NCBI GenBank assembly: GCA_900109485.1
Contig: FOAY01000003.1
Coordinates: forward strand, 242,816-306,815
Direction of reading: 5' to 3'
DNA length: 64,000 nt
From: Kosakonia sacchari
GTDB taxonomy: Bacteria; Pseudomonadota; Gammaproteobacteria; Enterobacterales; Enterobacteriaceae
In this document: positions 18,133-27,945 of the stretch, one piece after another
Position numbering within the stretch: the stretch's first letter is position 1
How the letters are laid out: every line of letters starts with the position of its first letter
Made by a program: the position numbers and the translations under genes
Notes under the pieces: model-generated
What the model was told of the DNA's origin: nothing
The model's input: only the letters and a program-made list of their open reading frames with translations
The model's database searches: none

Positions 18133-18849
18133 GTGAACCCAACTTCTGTTCTTCGCGACGAGATCCTGCCTGGTGGCGGTCATCTCTCTTTTATCCTCAA
18201 ACGCGGGCAGATCCTGCGCATGACCGACATCGAAGGCGGCGCAAATGTCAGCCTGATGATGCTCAGCGCCCATGAAAAAAGTGAGCGCCTGAACCTGCCG
18301 GATACCCTGAAAGGCCAGCACACCGCACGCCTGACGGCCGGGCACTGTTTCTACTCGGATATGGGGCGCGTGCTGGCGGGCATCACCGCCGATACCAGCG
18401 GCTGGCACGATCCCTTTGGCGGCGTGCTGAACGCAGCCGAAGTGGCGGAAAAGTACGGCCAGGGGCGCTACCAGGAGCTGCGCAACGGCTTCTTCCGTAA
18501 CGGTGCGGATAACCTGCTGGTGGAGATGGGCAAGTGGGATCTCAACCTCGAAGATCTGCTGATGGTGGTTAACTTCTTCAGCAAAGTGTCGGTTGATGAC
18601 AACGGCCTGTTCACCTTCCACAGCGGCCATTCTCAGCCGGGAAGCTATGTTGAACTGTTTGCGCCGATGGATGTGCTGGTGGTGCTGACTGCGTTGCAAC
18701 ATCCGATGGACCCTTCCCGCGAGTACGCGCCGCGCCCGGTACAACTGAGCTGGCGGCAGGCCGACGATGAGCAGGCGATGATCAATGCCCTGCTGACGCG
18801 TCCGGAAAACAGCCGCGCCTTTACTAATACCCAACTTTTCGCCCTGTAA
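18133..18849 (+). CDS. DUF1989 protein UAAP1, carboxyguanidine deiminase subunit
   Basis: 238 residues from a GTG with AAGGAG at ideal spacing. It belongs to the 'urea amidolyase associated protein 1' family (DUF1989), here beside UAAP2, a urea-carboxylase-type enzyme and allophanate hydrolase under a guanidine riboswitch. In characterised systems the two DUF1989 proteins form carboxyguanidine deiminase (CgdAB), turning carboxyguanidine into allophanate and ammonium. Conserved features include [17 protein letters not shown] and the [11 protein letters not shown] block. Confidence 0.88.
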   Translation: MNPTSVLRDEILPGGGHLSFILKRGQILRMTDIEGGANVSLMMLSAHEKSERLNLPDTLKGQHTARLTAGHCFYSDMGRVLAGITADTSGWHDPFGGVLNAAEVAEKYGQGRYQELRNGFFRNGADNLLVEMGKWDLNLEDLLMVVNFFSKVSVDDNGLFTFHSGHSQPGSYVELFAPMDVLVVLTALQHPMDPSREYAPRPVQLSWRQADDEQAMINALLTRPENSRAFTNTQLFAL

Positions 18850-18860
18850 GGAGCCGCACG

Positions 18861-19493
18861 ATGACTGTTGCCAGCGAAAAACAAGCCCAGCATGCCGTTT
18901 TCCGCCATGTGATCCCGGCGGGCGAACCGTATCTGTTTGAAGTGAAAAAAGGCCAGACGCTGCGCCTGCTGGATCTGGAAGGAAACCAGGCCATTGATAC
19001 GCTGTTCTACAACGCGCAGAATCCGCGCGAACGCTACGATGCCCAGCGCACGCTGCGTCGGCAGAACAACGCCTATCTCACCAGCGGCAGCGTACTGTAC
19101 TCCAACCTTGGCAACCCGCTGTTGACCATTGTCGCCGATACCTGCGGTCGCCACGACACCCTCGGCGGCGCCTGCGCGCAGGAGAGCAACACCGTGCGTT
19201 ACGCGCTGGATAAACGGCACATGCACAGTTGTCGCGATAACTTCCTCTGCGCCTGCCTGCACGATGGCCGCCTGCAAAAGCGCGACATTGGCGCAAACAT
19301 CAACTTCTTTATGAACGTGCCGGTAACGCCGCAGGGCGGGCTGACGTTTGAAGATGGCATCTCCGCGCCGGGGAAATATGTCGAACTGCGCGCCGAGTGC
19401 GATGTGATTGTGCTGATCTCCAACTGCCCGCAGCTCAACAATCCATGTAATGGCTGGAACCCGACGCCTGCGGAGGTGCTGGTATGGAACTGA
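18861..19493 (+). CDS. DUF1989 protein UAAP2, carboxyguanidine deiminase subunit
   Basis: 210 residues, AAGGAG before the ATG. Second DUF1989 protein, with [26 protein letters not shown] and SCRDNFL; the cysteines and histidines of this block are likely metal or active-site ligands. By context it is the partner subunit of carboxyguanidine deiminase. The last ten bases overlap a candidate 28-codon gene that has its own ribosome site. Confidence 0.88.
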   Translation: MTVASEKQAQHAVFRHVIPAGEPYLFEVKKGQTLRLLDLEGNQAIDTLFYNAQNPRERYDAQRTLRRQNNAYLTSGSVLYSNLGNPLLTIVADTCGRHDTLGGACAQESNTVRYALDKRHMHSCRDNFLCACLHDGRLQKRDIGANINFFMNVPVTPQGGLTFEDGISAPGKYVELRAECDVIVLISNCPQLNNPCNGWNPTPAEVLVWN

Positions 19494-19570
19494 CGCCAAC
19501 TCGCTGGCAGCGCCTGCGCCTGGCGCTTTACCACCTCTGCGCGGTACGCGCCGGACGCATCCTGCTGTAA
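19484..19570 (+). CDS. Candidate 28-residue basic peptide in the guanidine operon
   Basis: The ATG at 19484 overlaps the end of the UAAP2 gene and has a strong GGAGG seven bases upstream. The product, [18 protein letters not shown] plus ten residues, is short, basic and amphipathic. No homologue is recognised. It may be a true small protein, a coupling device for the carboxylase gene 75 bases downstream, or chance. Confidence 0.35.
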   Translation: MELTPTRWQRLRLALYHLCAVRAGRILL

Positions 19571-19645
19571 TTGCCTTTTCCCCATGGACGACCATGCGGT
19601 GAGCCAATGTTCGGCGGGACGACCCGCCACGATTGAGTCTGACCT

Positions 19646-22600
19646 ATGTTTACGAAACTCCTGATCGCCAACCGCGGGGCGATTGCCTGCCGCATCCTGC
19701 GCACCTTGCGTGCCATGAAGATTGGCGGCGTTGCCGTCTATTCCGATGCCGATATCAGCAGCCTGCATATCCGCGAGGCCGACGAAGCGATTAGCCTCGG
19801 CGACGGCCCGGCAGCAGGCACCTATCTGGTGACGGAAAAAATCATTGCCGCCGCCCGTGAGAGTGGGGCACAGGCTATTCATCCCGGCTATGGTTTCCTC
19901 TCTGAAAACGCGGCCTTTGCCGAAGCCTGCGAAGCGGCAGGCATTGCCTTTGTTGGCCCGACACCTGCGCAACTGCGCGTTTTCGGCCTGAAACATACCG
20001 CCCGCGCGCTGGCGAAAAAACAGGGCGTGCCGATGCTGGAAGGCAGCGAACTGCTGGCGGATGTGGATGAAGCGCTGCGCGCCGCAGAAATCGTCGGTTA
20101 CCCGGTGATGCTGAAAAGCACGGCGGGCGGCGGTGGCATTGGGATGCGCGTTTGCACGACGGCGGCCGAATTACACGACGCATTTGACGCGGTGGTGCGG
20201 CTGGGGAAAAATAACTTCAGCGACGCGGGCGTATTTATTGAGAAGTACATCGCCCGCGCCCGCCATCTGGAAGTGCAGATCTTCGGCGATGGCGCAGGCG
20301 AGGTGATTGCCCTTGGCGTGCGCGATTGTTCCGTGCAGCGCCGCAACCAGAAAGTGCTGGAAGAGACGCCTGCACCAAACCTGCCTGCGGGCATGGAAGA
20401 CGCGCTGTGCAGCGCGGCCATTAAGCTCGGCAAAGCGGTCAACTACCGCAGCGCGGGCACGGTGGAGTTTGTCTACGACAGCGAAGCCAAACGGTTTTAC
20501 TTCCTCGAAGTGAACACCCGTTTGCAGGTTGAGCACGGTGTGACTGAGCAGGTGTGGGGCGTCGATCTGGTGGGCTGGATGATTGCGCTCGCCGCCGGGG
20601 AGCTGCCGCCGCTGGCGCAGCTTCGCGACAGCCTGACACCCAGCGGCCACGCGATTCAGGCGCGGGTTTATGCGGAAGATCCTGGCCGCCAGTTTCAGCC
20701 ATCCCCCGGTTTACTGACGGACGTGGCATTTCCGGCGGACGATCGCCGGACATTGCGTATCGATAGCTGGGTGGAATCCGGCTGTGAAGTGCCACCGTTC
20801 TTCGACCCGATGCTGGCGAAAATCATCGCCTGGCAGCCAACGCGTGAGGCGGCGGTGCATGCGCTGCACGACGCGCTGGGTGCCACCCGTTTATACGGCG
20901 TGGAGACCAACCGCACCTATTTACAGCAGATCTTAACCTTTGCTCCGTTCGCCCGTGGTGAACCCTGGACGCGCTGCCTCGAAGGGCTGACGTATCAGGC
21001 GCACACGCTGGAGGTGCTGAGCGCCGGGACACAAACCACCGTGCAGGATCACCCTGGGCGCGTGGGGTACTGGGCGGTGGGCGTGCCACCATCCGGGCCG
21101 ATGGACAGCCGCGCGCTGCGTCTCGGCAACCGTCTGCTGGACAATGATGACAACGCGGCGGCGCTGGAGATCACCCTGAGCGGCCCGACGCTGAAATTTA
21201 ACTGTGATGCGCAGGCGGTTGTTACCGGGGCGGATATTGCGCTGACGCTCGATGGCGAGCCGCTGGCGATGAATCGTATCTTCACGCTGCGCGCGGGGAT
21301 GACGTTGCACATCGGCGACATCCGCGGTGACGGTGTGCGCAGCTATCTCTGCCTGCGTGGGGGATTCCAGGTACCGGAGTACCTCGGCAGCAAAAGCACC
21401 TTCACGCTGGGGCAGTTTGGCGGCCATGCCGGGCGCGCGCTGCGTACCGGCGACGTGCTGCATCTGGCGCCGTTAACGGCACCGTGCCGCGAAACGGCGC
21501 TGCCGCAGGCGCTGCATACGCAGCTTTCCCCGGTACGTGAACTGCGGGTGATTTACGGCCCGCACGGTGCGCCGGAGTACTTCACCCCGGCGTATATGGC
21601 GACCTTTTTGGCGACCGACTGGGAAGTGCATTTCAACTCCAGCCGCACCGGCGTGCGCCTGATCGGCCCGAAACCGGAGTGGGTGCGCGACAGCGGCGGC
21701 GAAGCCGGGCTGCATCCCTCCAATATTCACGACAACCCGTATGCCATCGGCGCGGTGGATTTTACCGGCGACATGCCGGTCATCCTCGGCCCGGATGGCC
21801 CGAGCCTCGGCGGCTTTGTCTGCCCGGTGACCATTATTGAAGCGGATTTACCGGCCGTCGGCCAGCTGAAAGCGGGCGATAAAGTGCGTTTTATCCCGGT
21901 TGATATCGCCACTGCACGCCGTCTGGCGCAGGCGCAGGAAGCGCAAATCGCCAGCCTCACGCCGCAGGCGGTGGCGTGGCAACCGGTGGCGTTGGCTTCG
22001 CCGATCATCCTGAGCTGCGGAGAGGCGGATAAGCGCCTGGTGGCGCGGCTTTCCGGCGATACGCATCTGCTGCTGGAGATCGGCGAGCCGGAGCTGGATC
22101 TGGTGCTGCGTTTTCGCGCCCACGCTTTAATGCAGGCGCTGGAAGTACTGGCGCTGCCGGGGGTTATCGATCTGACGCCGGGTATTCGTTCGCTGCAAAT
22201 TCACTACCAGCCGGAAGCGCTGGGGCTGAACGCACTGCTGCAGACGGTGGCCGGTCTGTGGCAGGGCGTATGTGAGCGCCAGGATCTGGATGTGCCGTCG
22301 CGCATTGTCTGGCTGCCGCTCTCATGGGACGATCCGGCGTGCCAGAAAGCCATCGACAAATATATGACCACCGTGCGCCGCGATGCGCCGTGGTGCCCGA
22401 GCAACCTGGAATTTATCCGCCGCATTAACGATCTGGCGAATATTGATGAAGTCTACAAAACGGTGTTTGACGCCAGCTATCTGGTGATGGGGCTGGGCGA
22501 TGTCTATCTTGGCGCACCGGTGGCGACACCGCTCGATCCGCGCCACCGGCTGGTCACCACCAAGTACAACCCGGCGCGCACCTGGACGGCGGAAAACTCG

Positions 22601-23248
22601 GTCGGCATTGGCGGCGCGTACCTTTGCGTGTACGGCATGGAAGGGCCGGGCGGCTACCAGTTTGTCGGGCGGACGCTGCAAATGTGGAATCGCTATCATA
22701 CGGTGGCGGATTTTGCCGGCAAACCGTGGCTGCTGCGCTTCTTCGATCAGATCCGTTTTTATCCGGTTTCTGCCGATGAATTATTAACCATTCGCCGCGA
22801 CTTCCCGCTCGGGCGTTATCCGCTGCGCATTGAGCACACCACGCTGAAGCTGGCGGAGTATCAGCAGTTTCTCTCCGATGAAGCGCCAGGTATTGCTGCT
22901 TTCCGCGCGCAGCAGCAGGGCGCTTTCGCCGCCGAACGCGATCGCTGGATTGCCAGCGGCCAGGCGCATTTCGACAGCAGTGAAGCGCTGGCGGAAGAGG
23001 GCGAAGATACGCCATTACAGCCGGGGCAACAGGGCATCGACAGCCCGATCTCCGGCAACTTGTGGCAGGTGAATGTCACGCCGGGCAGCCAGGTTCGCGC
23101 AGGCGATGTGCTGGTGGTGCTGGAGTCGATGAAGATGGAGATCCCGCTGCTTGCCGCCCATGATGGCGTGGTAAGCCAGGTGCGCGTGCAGCCGGGTAGT
23201 TCGGTGCGCGCGGGTCAGTGCGTGGTGGTTCTGGAGAAAACAGCATGA
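19646..23248 (+). CDS. Biotin-dependent guanidine (urea-type) carboxylase
   Basis: 1200 residues. Order: biotin carboxylase and ATP-grasp domain (1-450; KSTAGGGGIGM, FLEVNTRLQVEHGVTE), allophanate-hydrolase-like AHS2/KipA carboxyltransferase part (about 455-760), AHS1/KipI part (about 780-1080) and a C-terminal biotinyl domain with ESMKMEIPL, the biotinylated lysine being near 1162. It adds bicarbonate to guanidine, giving carboxyguanidine. Similar enzymes act on urea; the riboswitch and the two DUF1989 neighbours favour guanidine. The stop overlaps the next start (ATGA). Confidence 0.93.
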   Translation: MFTKLLIANRGAIACRILRTLRAMKIGGVAVYSDADISSLHIREADEAISLGDGPAAGTYLVTEKIIAAARESGAQAIHPGYGFLSENAAFAEACEAAGIAFVGPTPAQLRVFGLKHTARALAKKQGVPMLEGSELLADVDEALRAAEIVGYPVMLKSTAGGGGIGMRVCTTAAELHDAFDAVVRLGKNNFSDAGVFIEKYIARARHLEVQIFGDGAGEVIALGVRDCSVQRRNQKVLEETPAPNLPAGMEDALCSAAIKLGKAVNYRSAGTVEFVYDSEAKRFYFLEVNTRLQVEHGVTEQVWGVDLVGWMIALAAGELPPLAQLRDSLTPSGHAIQARVYAEDPGRQFQPSPGLLTDVAFPADDRRTLRIDSWVESGCEVPPFFDPMLAKIIAWQPTREAAVHALHDALGATRLYGVETNRTYLQQILTFAPFARGEPWTRCLEGLTYQAHTLEVLSAGTQTTVQDHPGRVGYWAVGVPPSGPMDSRALRLGNRLLDNDDNAAALEITLSGPTLKFNCDAQAVVTGADIALTLDGEPLAMNRIFTLRAGMTLHIGDIRGDGVRSYLCLRGGFQVPEYLGSKSTFTLGQFGGHAGRALRTGDVLHLAPLTAPCRETALPQALHTQLSPVRELRVIYGPHGAPEYFTPAYMATFLATDWEVHFNSSRTGVRLIGPKPEWVRDSGGEAGLHPSNIHDNPYAIGAVDFTGDMPVILGPDGPSLGGFVCPVTIIEADLPAVGQLKAGDKVRFIPVDIATARRLAQAQEAQIASLTPQAVAWQPVALASPIILSCGEADKRLVARLSGDTHLLLEIGEPELDLVLRFRAHALMQALEVLALPGVIDLTPGIRSLQIHYQPEALGLNALLQTVAGLWQGVCERQDLDVPSRIVWLPLSWDDPACQKAIDKYMTTVRRDAPWCPSNLEFIRRINDLANIDEVYKTVFDASYLVMGLGDVYLGAPVATPLDPRHRLVTTKYNPARTWTAENSVGIGGAYLCVYGMEGPGGYQFVGRTLQMWNRYHTVADFAGKPWLLRFFDQIRFYPVSADELLTIRRDFPLGRYPLRIEHTTLKLAEYQQFLSDEAPGIAAFRAQQQGAFAAERDRWIASGQAHFDSSEALAEEGEDTPLQPGQQGIDSPISGNLWQVNVTPGSQVRAGDVLVVLESMKMEIPLLAAHDGVVSQVRVQPGSSVRAGQCVVVLEKTA

Positions 23249-25044
23249 TGCAGCCGTTTGATTTACGCCTTGATGCACTGGCGCAGGCTTACCGCGACGG
23301 CCATTTAACACCGCGCGACGTGATAGCGACGCTGCGGGCGCGGGCGTTGGCGTTGAACCCGGAATTCAACACCTTTATTTATCTTCTCAGCGCGGCGGAG
23401 CTGGAGCCGTATCTGGCGGCGCTGGACAACGTGCCGCCGCAGTCGCTGCCGCTGTATGGCGTGCCGTTCGCCATCAAAGACAATATCGATCTGGCAGGCA
23501 TTCCGACCACCGCCGCCTGCCCGGCATTTGCGTATACCGCAGAACAGGATGCGACCATCGTCGCACAACTGATTGCGCTGGGCGCGGTGCCGCTGGGTAA
23601 AACCAATCTCGATCAGTTCGCCACCGGGCTGAACGGCACGCGTTCACCGTATGGTGCCTGCCGTAACAGCGTACATGCCGATTATCCGGCGGGCGGCTCC
23701 AGTGCCGGATCGTCGCTGGCGGTGGCGCTTGGGCTGGCAAGTTTTGCGCTCGGCACGGATACCGCAGGCAGCGGGCGTGTTCCGGCGTCGCTCAATAATC
23801 TGATTGGCCTGAAAGCGACCAAGGGGTTGATCTCCACGGCGGGTGTGGTGCCTGCTTGTCGCACGCTCGATTGCGTAACCTTTTTTACCGCGACCGCCGC
23901 CGAAGCCAGCCGTTTGCTGGCGCTAACGGCAGTGAAAGATGCGCGCGATGCGTACAGCCGTAGTAACCCGGCGTGGAACGGTGCGCAGGCTTTTGGCACG
24001 CCGCAGCCGGGTTTCCGTTTTGGCGTCCCGGCTACGCTGGAATTCCTCGGCTGTACAGAGAGTGAAGCGCTGTTTTATGCGGCAAAAGCGCGGCTGGAGT
24101 CGCTGGGCGGCGTGCCGGTGACGCTTGATTTCACTCCATTCCTTGCCGCTGCGCGCCTGCTGTATGAAGGGCCGTGGGTGGCGGAGCGCTACCATGTCGT
24201 CGGGCCGCTGATTGAAAAACAGCCGGATGCGGTGCTGCCGGTGATCAAAGCCGTTCTGAGCAAAGCGCCCTCCACCGATGCAGTGGCGACCTTTGACGCG
24301 CAATACCGCTTACAGGCCTACAAAGCGCAGTGCGACGCGCTGCTCAGCGATCTGGATTGCGTGCTGACGCCGACTTACCCACGCCCGGTAACGCTGGCGG
24401 AGCTGGCTGAGGAACCGGTAAAACGCAATGCCGATCTCGGTTACTACACCAATTTTATGAACCTGCTGGATTACGCCGCTGTTGCGGTGCCAAACGGCAT
24501 AATGGCGAACGGCTTGCCTTCCGGCGTTACGCTGTTTGGCCGCGCGTTTACCGATCAGTATCTGCTGAGCCTTGCCGATGCGATGCAGCGCAACGCGTCG
24601 CTGGCCTTGCCTGGCGAGCGGAAAATGGCGGCTGCTGTTCCGGCAAATGCCGCGAGCCACGATCGGCTGGCGCTGGTGGTGTGTGGCGCGCATCTGGACG
24701 GGCTGGCGCTTAATGGGCAGTTGCGTCAGCGGGGTGCGACGTTACTTAGCGCCACCCGCAGCGCGCCGCGTTATCGGTTATATGCGCTGGCCGACGGTAA
24801 ACGGCCAGGCATGGTGCGCGATGAGCAGCAGGGTGCGGCGATTGCCGTGGAAGTGTGGGAATTGCCGCACAGCGAAGTCGGCTCTTTCCTTGCCGGTATT
24901 CCGGCGCCGCTTGGGTTGGGCAAAGTCGAGCTGGAAGATGGCCGCTGGTTGAGTGGATTCATTTGTGAAAATTATGGCTTGCAGGGGGCGCAGGAGATTA
25001 CGTCTTACGGAGGATGGCGCGCCTGGCTGGCGTCCGGTTTGTAA
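23245..25044 (+). CDS. atzF: Allophanate hydrolase
   Basis: 599 residues from ATG 23245 (GGAG upstream), in the ATGA overlap with the carboxylase. The amidase-signature triad is visible: K78 (FAIKDN), S152 (AGGSSAGSS) and S176 (DTAGSGR), with the standard 24-residue spacing between the serines. The C-terminal domain (about 460-599) is the AtzF-type decarboxylase-like part ending RWLSGFICENYG. It splits allophanate into ammonium and CO2, the last step of the pathway. Confidence 0.94.
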   Translation: MMQPFDLRLDALAQAYRDGHLTPRDVIATLRARALALNPEFNTFIYLLSAAELEPYLAALDNVPPQSLPLYGVPFAIKDNIDLAGIPTTAACPAFAYTAEQDATIVAQLIALGAVPLGKTNLDQFATGLNGTRSPYGACRNSVHADYPAGGSSAGSSLAVALGLASFALGTDTAGSGRVPASLNNLIGLKATKGLISTAGVVPACRTLDCVTFFTATAAEASRLLALTAVKDARDAYSRSNPAWNGAQAFGTPQPGFRFGVPATLEFLGCTESEALFYAAKARLESLGGVPVTLDFTPFLAAARLLYEGPWVAERYHVVGPLIEKQPDAVLPVIKAVLSKAPSTDAVATFDAQYRLQAYKAQCDALLSDLDCVLTPTYPRPVTLAELAEEPVKRNADLGYYTNFMNLLDYAAVAVPNGIMANGLPSGVTLFGRAFTDQYLLSLADAMQRNASLALPGERKMAAAVPANAASHDRLALVVCGAHLDGLALNGQLRQRGATLLSATRSAPRYRLYALADGKRPGMVRDEQQGAAIAVEVWELPHSEVGSFLAGIPAPLGLGKVELEDGRWLSGFICENYGLQGAQEITSYGGWRAWLASGL

Positions 25045-25147
25045 AGGATTGTCAATATCGATTAATTATTGACCGCGTGCATGAATTTGTGCAAATAGCA
25101 GCCATACTATTAACTTACCCCATTGGCTGACAAGGGAGGAAATAGGT

Positions 25148-25531
25148 ATGAGCTTTGATGAACTTGTTCGTCGCTTGTTGACGAAGTTGACTGCTGCCAG
25201 AGCGGACCTTGCGGCCTACACCCAGATGAGGAAGGCAAAAGGTTATATGTCGGTCAGCGAAAACGATCGTCTGCGTGAACGTCTGTTTGCCCTGGCGCTT
25301 GAGATTCGTGACAAAGGGGAACGGCTGAATCAAATGCCGGATCGCGAATCGCGGGGTGCGTTGTACCGCGCCGAAGAGGCTCTCTCTTCAGCGGCGGTTT
25401 GCCTGATGAGCGGGCGACAGGATTGCCCAACGTATATCTCGGTGAATGCCGACAAACTCGAACGTTCACTGAATGTGCTTGATCACGCCATTCTCTACCT
25501 TAACGAGCATTCACCGCTCGAAGAGGCCTAA
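25148..25531 (+). CDS. bssR: BssR biofilm regulator
   Basis: 127 residues, the same length as E. coli BssR (YliH), with the conserved RKAKGYMSVSE, RAEEALSSAAVCLMSG and DCPTYISVNADKLE blocks. It influences biofilm formation and catabolite-related expression; the mechanism is unclear. AAGGGAGG precedes the ATG. It marks the left end of the part that keeps E. coli gene order. Confidence 0.9.
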   Translation: MSFDELVRRLLTKLTAARADLAAYTQMRKAKGYMSVSENDRLRERLFALALEIRDKGERLNQMPDRESRGALYRAEEALSSAAVCLMSGRQDCPTYISVNADKLERSLNVLDHAILYLNEHSPLEEA

Positions 25532-25535
25532 GCGC

Positions 25536-25560
25536 AAGGGGGAGGGAACTCCCCCTTCTT
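25536..25560 (+). terminator. bssR terminator
   Basis: AAGGGGGAG-GGAA-CTCCCCCTT stem-loop followed by CTTGTCTG, starting five bases after the bssR stop. Confidence 0.75.
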
Positions 25561-25671
25561 GTCTGTCCGTTTTCTTTCATGCCGAATGTATAAATTCTGT
25601 AAACCTGCGTTTCATTTCTGCGCCCCGGTCTACCCTTTACTCTGCGAAGCTGCTGAATAAAGGAGAACCCG

Positions 25672-26778
25672 ATGCGCCGTCTTCCTCTGTTGCTGCTGTT
25701 TCTTTCCGCCCCGGTATTGGCTGAGCCTGCGGCGGTGAAGGTTGATGTTCTGCAAAGCAAACTTGATCACCCCTGGTCGCTGGCATTTTTGCCCGATAAC
25801 CACGGCATGTTAATCACTTTGCGCGGCGGGCAACTGCGTTTGTGGCAGGCCGGTAAAGGGCTTTCCGACCCAATAAGCGGTGTGCCGAAAGTGTGGGCGC
25901 ACGGGCAGGGCGGCTTGCTGGATGTGGTGCTGGCGCCTGATTTCGCCCAGTCGCGCCGGGTGTGGTTAAGCTATGCGGAAGCGGACAAAGAGGGCAAAGC
26001 CGGTACGGCAGTCGGTTATGGCCGCCTGAGCGAGGATTTCACCCGTCTGGAGGCGTTTCAGACGGTGTTCCGCCAGCAGCCGAAACTCTCAACCGGCAAC
26101 CACTTTGGCGGTCGGCTGGTGTTTGACGGCAAAGGGTATCTGTGGATTGCACTGGGCGAGAACAACCAGCGCCCGACGGCGCAGGATCTGGATAAATTGC
26201 AGGGCAAACTGGTACGGCTGACCGATCAGGGGAAAGTGCCGGATGACAACCCATTTGTCGGGCGCAAAGATGCCCGTCCGGAGATCTGGTCATACGGCAT
26301 TCGTAACCCGCAAGGAATGGCGATAAACCCGTGGAGCCACGCGCTGTGGTGGCATGAGCACGGGCCGCGCGGCGGTGATGAAATTAATATTGCGCAAAAA
26401 GGCAAAAATTACGGCTGGCCGATTGCCACCTGGGGCATTAACTACAGCGGGCTGAAAATCCCCGAGGCGAAAGGGCAGATTGTGGCTGGCACCGAACAGC
26501 CGATCTTCTACTGGCAGAAATCCCCGGCGATAAGCGGCATGGCATTCTATAACGCCGACACGTTCCCACAGTGGAAAAACAAACTCTTTATTGGCGCGCT
26601 TAAAGATGAAGACGTCATCGTGATGAGCGTTAATGGCGACAAAGTTGCGGAAGATGGCCGCATTCTTACCGATCGTAAACAGCGTATCCGCGATGTGCGC
26701 GTCGGGCCGGATGGTTATCTTTACGTGTTGACGGATTCATCGGACGGCGAACTGTGGAAAGTGCGTCCGGCTTCGTGA
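25672..26778 (+). CDS. yliI: YliI, soluble PQQ-dependent aldose sugar dehydrogenase
   Basis: 368 residues with a signal peptide (ending VLA-E) for the periplasm. Six-bladed beta-propeller of the soluble glucose dehydrogenase (GSDH) type: HPWSLAFLPDN, GNHFGGRLVFDGKGYLWIALGE, IRNPQGMAINPW and HEHGPRGGDEIN. It oxidises aldoses using PQQ and calcium. AAGGAG precedes the ATG. In E. coli it also follows bssR, but gstB would come next, whereas here about 4 kb of flagellar and unknown genes intervene. Confidence 0.93.
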   Translation: MRRLPLLLLFLSAPVLAEPAAVKVDVLQSKLDHPWSLAFLPDNHGMLITLRGGQLRLWQAGKGLSDPISGVPKVWAHGQGGLLDVVLAPDFAQSRRVWLSYAEADKEGKAGTAVGYGRLSEDFTRLEAFQTVFRQQPKLSTGNHFGGRLVFDGKGYLWIALGENNQRPTAQDLDKLQGKLVRLTDQGKVPDDNPFVGRKDARPEIWSYGIRNPQGMAINPWSHALWWHEHGPRGGDEINIAQKGKNYGWPIATWGINYSGLKIPEAKGQIVAGTEQPIFYWQKSPAISGMAFYNADTFPQWKNKLFIGALKDEDVIVMSVNGDKVAEDGRILTDRKQRIRDVRVGPDGYLYVLTDSSDGELWKVRPAS

Positions 26779-26780
26779 AG

Positions 26781-26802
26781 AAGGGGAATTGATTCCCCTT
26801 TT
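26781..26802 (+). terminator. yliI terminator
   Basis: AAGGGGAA-TTGA-TTCCCCTT stem-loop followed by TTCG, right after the stop. Confidence 0.75.
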
Positions 26803-26950
26803 CGTTCTTTCCCGGTGAACGCGCGGTATTAATGATGCAAGATAATAACTATATTTCAGTGTCCTATAATGCCTGCCTTTTATATTTATTAAAATAAACC
26901 TTTACCTCTTTTTCTATTTATATAGCGATTGGCTATCTGGCGCCTTTTAT

Positions 26951-26977
26951 TTAAGTGTGCGGATAAATTGCCGATAA
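26951..26977 (+). promoter_or_regulatory. FliA (sigma-28) promoter for the CheZ-like gene
   Basis: TTAAGTGT (26951-26958), an 11-base spacer and GCCGATAA (26970-26977), against the consensus TAAAGTTT-N11-GCCGATAA. The -10 is perfect and the -35 matches at six of eight bases. The start codon is 40 bases downstream. Confidence 0.8.
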
Positions 26978-27017
26978 CTGAATATCTGAGAAAAGATGGC
27001 GTAAAGGAGAGGTAATA

Positions 27018-27635
27018 ATGAATGTGCATGCTGTTCCGCATGCGGCAACCGATATTTATGAATTGATTGCCCGCATTGGCAATGTGACCCGGATGTTAAG
27101 AACTAGCCTGCGTGAGCTGGGACATGATATTACTATTGCTGAGATTGCCCACGCTATTCCCGATGCGCGCAGCCGTTTGCAATATGTTGTCGATTTGACG
27201 GCGCAGGCCTCCGGTAAAACACTTAATTTGATTGAGCAGACGCAGCCGTTGCAGGAGCGGCTCAGCAAAGAAGCCAGCCAGCTACTGTCGCAATGGGATG
27301 GCATTAAAGAGAGCGATGGTATTGACGGAATGATGGCGCTTGCCCGCGCAACGCGCGGCTGGCTTGGCGCGGTGCCGCTTTCTACCTATGCCACTAAAAA
27401 ATCTCTGCGCGATATTATGCTGGCGCAGGATTTTCCGGATACCACTGCGCGCATTATTGTGCGCATGATGGCGCTGCTGGAGAATTTAGAAAAACAATTC
27501 CTCGCGGTCTTATTAGACAGCGTACCGCAGGAAAGCCGGGCGGCTTTGACCAGAGAGAAAGAACACGCCGCACATTTGCCTGAGTCCTCCCCACAAGATG
27601 ATATTGATGAGTTACTGGATAGCCTTGGTTTATAA
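27018..27635 (+). CDS. CheZ-like protein lacking the catalytic glutamine
   Basis: 205 residues, similar in length to CheZ (214). The core helix reads AQDFPDTTARIIVRMM and the C-terminal CheY-binding tail reads DDIDELLDSLGL, both CheZ hallmarks. In CheZ, D143 and Q147 act on CheY-phosphate; here the aligned residues are D141 and R145, so the glutamine that drives dephosphorylation is absent. The protein may bind CheY without hydrolysis, or act as a modulator. GGAGAGG precedes the ATG and a FliA promoter lies upstream. No che operon is near, so this is probably a second copy. Confidence 0.88.
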   Translation: MNVHAVPHAATDIYELIARIGNVTRMLRTSLRELGHDITIAEIAHAIPDARSRLQYVVDLTAQASGKTLNLIEQTQPLQERLSKEASQLLSQWDGIKESDGIDGMMALARATRGWLGAVPLSTYATKKSLRDIMLAQDFPDTTARIIVRMMALLENLEKQFLAVLLDSVPQESRAALTREKEHAAHLPESSPQDDIDELLDSLGL

Positions 27636-27706
27636 TCGGTCATTGTGCTGCACAATGAAAACCCTCAGGTGATGTAAAAGCTGTTTTACTTGCTGTTATT
27701 TATTCT

Positions 27707-27737
27707 GGATGCAATGGTTCATTGCATCCTTTTTTTA
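27707..27737 (+). terminator. Terminator after the CheZ-like gene
   Basis: Perfect stem GGATGCAATG/CATTGCATCC with a three-base loop and a T7 tail. Confidence 0.9.
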
Positions 27738-27785
27738 TTTGCGCAGAGATAATAACTCCGTGCGCAGGGAAAGAATAAAACAGGC

Positions 27786-27822
27786 GAAAAAAATCCCGCA
27801 ATGCCATCTAACATTGCGGGAT
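27786..27822 (-). terminator. Flagellin terminator
   Basis: Perfect stem ATCCCGCAATG/CATTGCGGGAT (27793-27803 with 27812-27822), followed on the minus strand by a T7 run. Confidence 0.88.
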
Positions 27823-27945
27823 AAAAATATTTCTCAATAGACAGTTATGCTGAATCACCCGCCCTCATGGCAAAGCGGGGATGTATTACCTGAAATAACG
27901 TTTAAAACGATCCGCTATGAAGGAGGGTAACGGACCTTAGCCTGC

